Part shown: in pieces, positions 57,984-64,000 of the stretch
Layout: every line of letters begins with the position of its first letter
How positions within the stretch are numbered: position 1 is the stretch's first letter
NCBI RefSeq assembly: GCF_900090205.1
Contig: NZ_LT607802.1
Coordinates: 3,171,456-3,235,455 of the forward strand
From: Vogesella sp. LIG4
Lineage (GTDB): Bacteria; Pseudomonadota; Gammaproteobacteria; Burkholderiales; Chromobacteriaceae
Direction: 5' to 3'
Length of the DNA stretch: 64,000 bases
The notes under the pieces: generated by a model
Seen by the model: only the letters and a program-made list of their open reading frames with translations
What the model was told of the DNA's origin: nothing
The model's database searches: none
Made by a program: the position numbers and the translations under genes

Positions 57984-59612
57984 ATGGACAATATTGCCGA
58001 TACCCTCTACCTCAACGGCAGCATCTACACCGGCGACGCCGCGCGCAACTTTGCCCAGGCGCTGGCGGTGCGCGATGGCAAGGTGCTGGCCACCGGCAGC
58101 AGCGCCGCCTTGCAGCAACACCACCGCGGCACGCACACCCGGGTGGTGGACCTGGCCGGCCGGCTGCTGCTGCCGGCCTTCATCGACGGCCACGTACACC
58201 CGATGCAGGGCCAGCAGATACTGGGCGAGTTCGACCTGTCCGGGCTGGATACGCCGGACGCTATCCTGGCGCGCATCCGCGCCTGCGCCGCGGCCACGCC
58301 GGATGCGCCCTGGGTATACCTGGGCGGCGCCAACCTGGCCGCCTTCGGTGCCTATCCCACCCGCCAGCAGCTGGATGCGGCAGTGCCGGACCGCCCGCTG
58401 CTGGTCACCGGTTTCGACGTGCACAGCGGCTGCATCAACAGCAAGGGCCTGGCGCTTGCCGGCATCACCGCTGCCACGCCTGACCCGCAGGGCGGCATCA
58501 TCGAGCGCGACGCCGACGGCGCGCCCAGCGGCGTGCTGCACGAGGAAGCGCTGTACCTGGTGTTCCGCCAGATACCGCAGCTCAGTGCCGCCGGCTACCC
58601 GGCGGCACTGGCCAAGGCGCAGCGCATGGCTTACGGCTACGGCATTACCGGCTGGTTCGACGCCTGGCTGGATGAGCCGATGATCCAGGCCTACTGGCAG
58701 GCGCAGCAGCAGGGCGAGCTGAAGGTGTACATGAGCGCCGGCATGGTGGCGCAGCCGGGGCAGGATGCCGCCGAGCAGATCGAGCGTTTTGTCGGCTGGC
58801 AGCGTCGCTACCAGCACGACAACCTGCGGCTACACACGGTGAAGATCTTCATCGACGGCGTACCGGAATCGAAAACCGCCGCGCTGCTGGCGCCGTACCA
58901 GGGCACCGAAGAACTGGGCATGACGCTGTGGACGCAGCAGCAGCTGGACCACATTTCCCTGCTGGCCGACCGTGCCGGCTTCGACCTGCACTTTCACACC
59001 CTGGGCGACCGCGCGGTGCGCATGGCGCTGGATGCGCTGGAGCATGTGCAGCGCCACAACCCGGCGCGCGAACGCCGCGCGCAGCTGGCGCACGTACAGC
59101 TGATCGACCCGGCGGACTACGGCCGCTTCCACCAGCTGGGCGCCATTGCCAGCGTGCAGTGCCTGTGGACCGCCGCCACGCCGGCGCAGCTGCAGCAGTT
59201 CGGCGAGCTGTTCGGCGCCGAGCGGCTGGCGCGCAACTACCCGTTCCGCAGCCTGCGCAACGCCGGCGCCATGCTGGCCGGTGGCTCGGACTGGTCGGTG
59301 AGCAGCATGAACCCGCTAGAGATCATCGAAACCGGCGTTACCCACCTGCCGCCGGGTGCCAGCGACGGCGAGCCGTGGAACCCGCACGAGCGGCTGGACG
59401 TGCTCTCCCTGCTGGAAGCGCACACCGTCAACGCTGCCTGGGCACTGCGTTTCGACGACTGTGCCGGCTCGCTGCAGGCAGGCAAGGACGCCAGCTTCAG
59501 CATCCTGGACCGCAACCCGCTGCTGTGCCCGGTGGCGCAGTTCAGCCAGGCGCGGGTGGTGCAGACCTGCTTCCGTGGCGAGGTGGTGTACCAGCTGGCC
59601 GAGCAGGCATAG
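57984..59612 (+). CDS. YtcJ-like amidohydrolase (amidohydrolase 3 family)
   Basis: 542 residues from MDNIADTLYLNGSIYTGD, with CAGGAG upstream. Metal sites FIDGHVHPMQGQ at the N-terminus, HFHTLGDRAVRMALDALE (third and fourth ligands) and GGSDWSVSSMNPLEIIETGVTH (catalytic Asp), and the family-typical carboxylated Lys region KIFIDGVPESKTAALLAPY. These exported-or-cytosolic zinc hydrolases act on amides or formamides; this one lacks a signal peptide. Last gene of the second module. Confidence 0.9.
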   Translation: MDNIADTLYLNGSIYTGDAARNFAQALAVRDGKVLATGSSAALQQHHRGTHTRVVDLAGRLLLPAFIDGHVHPMQGQQILGEFDLSGLDTPDAILARIRACAAATPDAPWVYLGGANLAAFGAYPTRQQLDAAVPDRPLLVTGFDVHSGCINSKGLALAGITAATPDPQGGIIERDADGAPSGVLHEEALYLVFRQIPQLSAAGYPAALAKAQRMAYGYGITGWFDAWLDEPMIQAYWQAQQQGELKVYMSAGMVAQPGQDAAEQIERFVGWQRRYQHDNLRLHTVKIFIDGVPESKTAALLAPYQGTEELGMTLWTQQQLDHISLLADRAGFDLHFHTLGDRAVRMALDALEHVQRHNPARERRAQLAHVQLIDPADYGRFHQLGAIASVQCLWTAATPAQLQQFGELFGAERLARNYPFRSLRNAGAMLAGGSDWSVSSMNPLEIIETGVTHLPPGASDGEPWNPHERLDVLSLLEAHTVNAAWALRFDDCAGSLQAGKDASFSILDRNPLLCPVAQFSQARVVQTCFRGEVVYQLAEQA

Positions 59613-59847
59613 GGCGGCGGCACGGCCAGCCGGGCGTTCCACCATGACGCATCAAGCGTTCCGCCCGCGCTGCCGCATGGTTGGCCGCATGCCGGCGTGC
59701 CGATGTTTTGTGTCTGTGCACTCGCTTCACCCCGGGTGGCCGGGGTATTTTTACCTGCGGCCAACCCTGGCGCAAATCAGTAACAGACAGGCATGCAAAC
59801 AGGAATTTTGTGAGCTATGGTGAACTATCGGATGGCTGGAGGAACGC
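59613..59847. other. Spacer with two opposed 10-mer copies
   Basis: 235 bases with no gene. It holds 10-mer copies at 59680 (plus) and 59756 (minus), about 66 bases apart and facing each other. Confidence 0.5.
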
Positions 59848-60045
59848 ATGGCATCTGGAGTGAATAGCATCGGTTCCCAAAATCCTTACCAGCAGCTGGC
59901 CAGTATCAATCGCAACAGCCAGCCGCAGAAAGCTGCCGGCACCGATGCCGACGGCGACAAGGACGGCAGCACGGCTGCAAAGGCGGCATCGAAGCCGCAG
60001 AACACGTCGCTCACCATCGGTACCCGCATCGACACCACTGCGTAG
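59848..60045 (+). CDS. Small unknown protein
   Basis: 65 residues: MASGVNSIGSQNPYQQLASINRN, then an Ala/Lys/Asp-rich stretch and SLTIGTRIDTTA. Ribosome site CTGGAGGAAC is well placed. Polar, low-complexity and probably disordered. No family recognised with certainty. Flanked by its own terminator, so it is likely a real single gene. Confidence 0.6.
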   Translation: MASGVNSIGSQNPYQQLASINRNSQPQKAAGTDADGDKDGSTAAKAASKPQNTSLTIGTRIDTTA

Positions 60046-60070
60046 GCCGGAGGTATGTCACGCAGTAGTT

Positions 60071-60096
60071 AAAGCCCGCCGCAATGGCGGGCTTTT
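60071..60096 (+). terminator. Intrinsic terminator
   Basis: AAAGCCCGCC (60071-60080), 5-base loop, GGCGGGCTTT (60086-60095), then T. About 25 bases after the 65-residue gene. Confidence 0.85.
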
Positions 60097-60188
60097 CATT
60101 GCTAGGCAATCCGCTGCCTTGCGGCCAACCCTTGTGCGGTGGGCGTTTTTGCAATGGGGTGGAATGCCGCTGGCCGGGCGGTACGGGC

Positions 60189-60650
60189 TCAGGCGTCCTG
60201 CCAGCTGCGGTAGGTAGCGGCCTGGCCGTGGTAGACGCCGGCATCGTCCAGCAGATTCCACACTGTCACGTTTTCGATCCAGAAACGGCGGCCGTCGGCG
60301 GCGATGCGCAGGCCGCGGTAGCCGCTGGCGTAGCCGTCGCGCTGTACCGCCTGCAGCAGGCGGTCGCGCTCCTCGCGGTTTGGCGCCTCGGCCGACAGCC
60401 GTGATTCCAGCTGCGTGAACGCGTCCCAGCTGTAGCCGAAGCAGCGCTGCGCGGTGCGGTTGGCGTACACGAACACCGGGCTGGCGGCGGTGTTGTGCGA
60501 CAACACGCAGAACGGCGCCTGCTCGTACAGCCAGTGCATCGCCTCGGCCTGCGGCAGCGCCGGGTCCACCAGCGGCACGCCCAGCAGGCGCTGGTAGCTG
60601 CTGGTGAGCAGCTGGAAAAAGTCGGGGTCGCGGTAACGGGGCAGGCTCAT
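60189..60650 (-). CDS. MEKHLA/PAS-type protein
   Basis: 153 residues, soluble. PAS-like core: HWLYEQAPFCVLSHNTAASPVFVYANRTAQRCFGYSWDAFTQLESRLSAEAPNREERDRLLQAVQRDGYASGYRGLRIAADGRRFWIENVTVWNLLDD. The APFCVLSHNT...FVYAN-TAQ--F-Y-W opening is that of the MEKHLA domain, a PAS relative of unknown ligand. Its ATG overlaps the stop of the upstream RlmN-family gene (ATGA), so it is translated with it. Confidence 0.8.
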   Translation of the reverse strand: MSLPRYRDPDFFQLLTSSYQRLLGVPLVDPALPQAEAMHWLYEQAPFCVLSHNTAASPVFVYANRTAQRCFGYSWDAFTQLESRLSAEAPNREERDRLLQAVQRDGYASGYRGLRIAADGRRFWIENVTVWNLLDDAGVYHGQAATYRSWQDA

Positions 60651-61702
60651 GCTTGTTGCACCTTGCCGGCGCGGCGCAGCAGGCGGCTGTGGTCGATGAT
60701 GTCGGCGGCGCGGGCGCGCAGTTGGCCGCAGCCGCCATCCACGTCCTGGCCGGCGGAATCGCGCACCTTGGTCAGCACGCCGTTGTCGTGCAGGTAGTGC
60801 TTCATGTAGCGGATGTGCTCGGCGCTCGGGCGCTGGTAGCTGTCGCCCTCCACACTGTTGTACGGAATGATGTTCAGCACACCGTACTTGCCCTTGAGCA
60901 GCTGCACCGCGGCATCCATCTCAGCCTGCGTATCGTTGATGCCGGCCAGCAGCGTCCACTGGTACTGGATGGGGTAGCCAACGCGGCGCGCGTAGTCCTC
61001 GCCCAGCGCCACCAGCTCGGCCGGGTCATAGCGCGGCGCGCGCGGCAGCAGCCGTGCCCGCAGCTCGGCATTGGTAGTGTGCAGCGACAGCGCCAGCGCC
61101 GGTTTTACCTGCTGCTGCGGCAGGCGCTCGAACACCCGTGGGTCGCCCACGGTGGAGAACACCAGGTTCTTGTGGCCGATATTGCCGTCGGTGCCCAGCA
61201 GCTGGATGGCGTCCAGCACGTTGTCGAGGTTGTGCGCCGGCTCGCCCATACCCATGAACACCACCTTCTTTACCGGGCGGATGCGCCGCGCCTGCACCAC
61301 CTGCGCCACAATCTCGGCGCTGCCCAGCTGACGCAGCAGGCCGCTCTTGCCGGTCATGCAGAAGGTGCAGCCCACCGCGCAGCCTACCTGGCTGGATACG
61401 CACAGCCCGTCACGCGGCAGCAGCACGCTTTCCACCATCTGGCCATCGGCCAGCGCTACCAGCAGGCGCAGCGAGCCATCCTCGCCGCCATGCTGCGAAT
61501 GGATGCGCGCCAGACCATCGAGCCGCGCGGTCAGTGCCGGCAGGCCGTTGCGCAGCGCCAGCGGAAAGTAGTTTTCGCTTTTCTGGTGGCGGGTGCCGGT
61601 ATCCAGCGGCAGGCCTTGCAGCCAGGCGCGGTTGATGCGGCCAACGTGGCAGGGGCGGGCGCCGAGATCGGCCAGCGACTGGTGGAATTCCTGGATATTC
61701 AT
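60647..61702 (-). CDS. RlmN-family radical SAM RNA methyltransferase
   Basis: 351 residues. Radical SAM cluster motif C108-AVG-C112-TF-C115 and following MTGKSGLLRQLGSAEIVAQV, then VKKVVFMGMGEPAHNLDNVLDAI and GHKNLVFSTVGDPRVFERL. The C-terminal RDSAGQDVDGGCGQL holds the second methyl-carrier Cys expected for RlmN/Cfr chemistry (C2 methylation of an adenosine in 23S rRNA). The sequence is shorter and more diverged than house-keeping RlmN, and it may be a second paralogue rather than RlmN itself, so no symbol is given. 10-mer copies at 60721 and 61636. Confidence 0.88.
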   Translation of the reverse strand: MNIQEFHQSLADLGARPCHVGRINRAWLQGLPLDTGTRHQKSENYFPLALRNGLPALTARLDGLARIHSQHGGEDGSLRLLVALADGQMVESVLLPRDGLCVSSQVGCAVGCTFCMTGKSGLLRQLGSAEIVAQVVQARRIRPVKKVVFMGMGEPAHNLDNVLDAIQLLGTDGNIGHKNLVFSTVGDPRVFERLPQQQVKPALALSLHTTNAELRARLLPRAPRYDPAELVALGEDYARRVGYPIQYQWTLLAGINDTQAEMDAAVQLLKGKYGVLNIIPYNSVEGDSYQRPSAEHIRYMKHYLHDNGVLTKVRDSAGQDVDGGCGQLRARAADIIDHSRLLRRAGKVQQA

Positions 61703-61959
61703 GAGTGGTTCTGAACGGTTTGCACGGCGCTTGCGCCGCTGCTTGAATCAAGCCGCGTAGGGTAGCGCAAGACGTGCCGTCAGGGGAGGGTTTGTGCACC
61801 GGGAAAAGACGGTGTGGCAAGCTTTCGGTATCGGGTATTCGATATGTCAATATCGTAAATATGCCCGCCTTATGCTATATGTCATTTTTTCCGCGCGTAA
61901 CGATGGCAAACGGCTCGACGAGCGGAGAACTTCACCTTCAACACATGAAAAGAGCAAAC

Positions 61960-62400
61960 ATGAAGACTTCCCTGCTGGCCACGCTGTTGGCCGCCACGCT
62001 GCTGTTTACCGGCTGTGCTTCGGTACCGTTGGGCGACCCGAAGGTGGACGCGCAACTCAAGACATTTGCGTCACCGCCTGCAGATAAATCCGGCATCTAC
62101 ATCTATCGCAACAGTTTCGTTGGCCAGGCGTTGAAGAAGGATCTGCATCTCAATGGCGAGCGCGTGGGCGAGACGGCAAACAAGGTGTATTTCTATCGCC
62201 AGGTTAATCCGGGCAAACAGACACTCAGCACGGAATCTGAATTCAGCGACAACAGCATCGAGCTGATTACCTCCGGCGGCAAAAACTACTTTGTCGAGCA
62301 GTACATCCGCATGGGCGTGTTCGTCGGTGGCGCCAACCTGAAGCAGGTGGACGACGAGGAAGGCAAGAAGAACGTGCTGGAAAGCAAGCTGGCCCAATAA
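61960..62400 (+). CDS. DUF2846 lipoprotein
   Basis: 146 residues. Lipoprotein signal peptide ending LLFTGC, then SVPLGDPKVDAQLKTFASPPADKSGIYIYRNSFVGQALKKDLHLNGERVGETANKVYFYRQVNPGKQTLSTESEFSDNSIELITSGGKNYFVEQYIRMG. Family pattern of DUF2846 (G-YIYRN ... N---VG ... GKH-ISTESE-S----EL-TEAGKNYYVQQ-I-MG), outer-membrane-anchored proteins of unknown role. ATG 61960 (after AAAGAG) preferred over the ATG at 61945. The upstream region is AT-rich and should hold its promoter. Confidence 0.85.
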   Translation: MKTSLLATLLAATLLFTGCASVPLGDPKVDAQLKTFASPPADKSGIYIYRNSFVGQALKKDLHLNGERVGETANKVYFYRQVNPGKQTLSTESEFSDNSIELITSGGKNYFVEQYIRMGVFVGGANLKQVDDEEGKKNVLESKLAQ

Positions 62401-62422
62401 GTCGGCAAGTAACCCGTCACGC

Positions 62423-62456
62423 AACAAGGGCCCGCACGCGGGCCCTTGTTTTCTTT
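62423..62456 (+). terminator. Intrinsic terminator of the DUF2846 gene
   Basis: AACAAGGGCCCGC and GCGGGCCCTTGTT form a perfect 13-bp stem followed by TTTCTTT. A 10-mer copy begins right after (62458). Confidence 0.9.
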
Positions 62457-62479
62457 GTGCGGCCAACTGCCGGCAGACA

Positions 62480-62815
62480 CTACTGCGCGGCTGCCACCTT
62501 GTCGCTGGTGCATGCCAGCCCCTTGCCGGCAAAACCGCCGTACAGCGTTAGCAGGGTCGGATCCTTGCGCGATAGCGCAAAGGTGTCGGGCAGGGTGTGG
62601 TCGTTCTCGTTCTTCGGCCATACCAGCTGCCGCTTCTCGTCCATGATGCCCAGGTAGCTGTTGCCACCACGGTGCAGCTCTACCGTCTGTGCCTGGCGGT
62701 TGTAGCTGAACTGCGTCTGCTCCGGGCAGTGAAAACTGCCGTGCAGCGGCGGTTGCTGGCAAGCGCTCAACAGCAGTGGTGCCAGCAGCAGGGCCAGGCG
62801 GGGTAGGGCATTCAT
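62480..62815 (-). CDS. Unknown small lipoprotein, faintly MliC-like
   Basis: 111 residues from MNALPRLALLLAPLLLSAC, a lipoprotein signal peptide. The short mature part (CPEQTQFSYNRQAQTVELHRGGNSYLGIMDEKRQLVWPKNENDHTLPDTF) has two Cys that may pair and an alternating strand pattern like the lysozyme inhibitors of the MliC/COG3895 fold, but key motifs are not clear. An upstream ATG four codons earlier is possible. Function unknown. Confidence 0.55.
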   Translation of the reverse strand: MNALPRLALLLAPLLLSACQQPPLHGSFHCPEQTQFSYNRQAQTVELHRGGNSYLGIMDEKRQLVWPKNENDHTLPDTFALSRKDPTLLTLYGGFAGKGLACTSDKVAAAQ

Positions 62816-62951
62816 CGGGCAAATCACGGGTGGCGGAAAGGGCCGCCACTATAGCACGGCGAGGCTGGGGCGGGCTTGGCTGGCACCCCACCGCCATAGG
62901 CGGCCAGGGTTGGCCGCAGCGGCAGGCTCCGGTGACAGGGATGGCGCAAAC

Positions 62952-64000
62952 TCATGGCTGCCCCGTGGTAGCGGGCATGCCGGTGGCCGGGTTCAAGCCC
63001 TTGGCCTTGGCCATCTCGGCAATGCGCGCTTCGCTGGGCAGTGGCGGCGGCACATTGCTTTCCCATTCCTTCAACCACTTGATCTTGCCATCCCACGGCG
63101 GCAGCTTTGCCGGTGGCAAGGGCACGATGTCGTCGATGTCATTTACCGTAGGTTTGAGGTAGGAATAACGCCCCAGGATGTCAGACAGGATTTTGTAGCG
63201 ACGGGAGCGCTCCTCATCTTTTTCTAGAGCGAGATAATCCAGGCCGTCGCTGGGTGGGGGAGCTAGAAATACCTTCCCTAGCTTGAAGGCAGCTGTTTCA
63301 TCACCAGCTTTCACTGCTAGCTGGTAGTACTTGAGTGCTTCGGAATAGTTTTTTGAGTTTTTCATATCTACAGCATATTCAAAGGCCGCTTCGCTATGAC
63401 CTTGCTCAGCGGCACACTTGGTCATCTGTAGTCCAATACTGAATGGTGCAGGGTAGTCGATGCCGAGGCTGAATAGCTGGTCTCCCACATAATATTGCGC
63501 GTCCGGGTTGCCCAGGTCGGCTGCATGGCGCAGGTATTGCAAGGCCGAGGCATTGCTTTCTGCCACGCCGTAGCCCTTGGTAAGTAGTGCCCCCATATCG
63601 TAGTAGCCCTGCGGGATGCCGCGCTGGATAAGGTCTTGCGCCAGGGTTACCGGCAGGCTGATGACATCGTCGGCATCGCTATGGCCCCGGATCAGCAGCA
63701 GCGCCAGATTGTGGTTGGCCTTGTCGTGGCCCCAGGCCGCGGCAATGCGGTACAGCCGCTCGATAGCCGGGTATTTGGCCGGGTCGTCCTTGAGCAGATT
63801 CTGCTTTTGCAGCCAGCGCGCATGTTTGAATAGCTGTTCGGCATCCGGGTTTGGCTTGGGGATGCGGGCTTGTTCGTGGCTGCAAGTAAAAGCTGGCTGC
63901 CGTTCTAGACTGTCGGGGATGGCGGTCAGTGGGCTGGCGGCGGGTGGAGAAGCTGGCGCCTTGCCGCAGGCTGCCAACAGCAGGCAGGCTGCGGCCAACG
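62952..64000 (-). CDS. DUF6396/Sel1-like lipoprotein, 5' end outside the window
   Basis: At least 348 residues are visible, starting inside the signal peptide (LAAACLLLAACGKAP); the start codon lies beyond 64000. Sel1-like repeats (YYDMGALLTKGYGVAESNASALQYLRHAADLGNPDAQYYVGD) and the C-terminal block DIDDIVPLPPAKLPPWDGKIKWLKEWESNVPPPLPSEARIAEMAKAKGLNP match the lipoprotein at 12019-13068 closely. It is a paralogue of the T6SS immunity candidate; whether an effector precedes it cannot be seen. A 10-mer copy lies in its signal peptide (63990). Confidence 0.85.
   Translation of the reverse strand, partial: LAAACLLLAACGKAPASPPAASPLTAIPDSLERQPAFTCSHEQARIPKPNPDAEQLFKHARWLQKQNLLKDDPAKYPAIERLYRIAAAWGHDKANHNLALLLIRGHSDADDVISLPVTLAQDLIQRGIPQGYYDMGALLTKGYGVAESNASALQYLRHAADLGNPDAQYYVGDQLFSLGIDYPAPFSIGLQMTKCAAEQGHSEAAFEYAVDMKNSKNYSEALKYYQLAVKAGDETAAFKLGKVFLAPPPSDGLDYLALEKDEERSRRYKILSDILGRYSYLKPTVNDIDDIVPLPPAKLPPWDGKIKWLKEWESNVPPPLPSEARIAEMAKAKGLNPATGMPATTGQP

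Overview
The window is GC-rich (about 64 % by eye) and gene-dense. The proteins (FtsK, RecJ next to a conserved partner, RmuC, SbcCD, FrmA/FghA, many LysR regulators, hybrid kinases, a VgrG with a phospholipase D effector) point to a betaproteobacterium, most likely Neisseriales/Chromobacteriaceae (Vogesella, Aquitalea or Chromobacterium-like). That placement is inference; no rRNA or tRNA was seen to confirm it.

Layout. 1-11 kb: housekeeping genes: a lipoprotein fragment, hemH, ftsK, anmK and an M23 endopeptidase on the minus strand, then a plus-strand run (conserved protein, recJ, rmuC) joined by ATGA overlaps. 11-18.4 kb: a type VI secretion effector cassette (vgrG, phospholipase D, Sel1-like DUF6396 lipoprotein as probable immunity protein), bordered by gene remnants, short repeats and a truncated copy of the immunity gene. 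18.4-24.6 kb: a BarA-like hybrid kinase with a small molybdopterin-fold protein, then LysR and the formaldehyde-detoxifying pair frmA-fghA. 24.6-31 kb: a lower-GC accessory patch with unknown proteins, a gene remnant, a branched-chain amino acid-binding lipoprotein and a PLP decarboxylase with a LysR. 31-43 kb: small conserved proteins, a MarR/ferric-reductase pair, a nitroreductase/LysR pair, sbcD-sbcC and three small stress-type proteins. 43-47.3 kb: a soluble hybrid kinase with three FixL-like PAS domains, overlapping an HD-GYP response regulator. 47.3-59.6 kb: two LysR-headed uptake/catabolism modules, each with an MFS transporter, a PotF-like binding protein and an amidohydrolase. 59.8-64 kb: small proteins, an RlmN-family methyltransferase and several lipoproteins, ending in a second DUF6396 lipoprotein.

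The strongest unexplained signal is a dispersed 10-mer, GTTGGCCGCA. I count 49 exact copies by hand, 24 on one strand and 25 on the other, against roughly 0.3 expected from base composition. It lies in all kinds of genes and between them, is concentrated in sbcC, is absent from the 25.1-30.6 kb accessory patch, and twice forms a perfect 20-bp palindrome of two abutting copies. This is how a DNA uptake sequence behaves, but the sequence is not one of the Neisseria or Pasteurellaceae uptake words I know. A second notable system is the triple FixL-like PAS kinase fused by operon to a cyclic-di-GMP phosphodiesterase.
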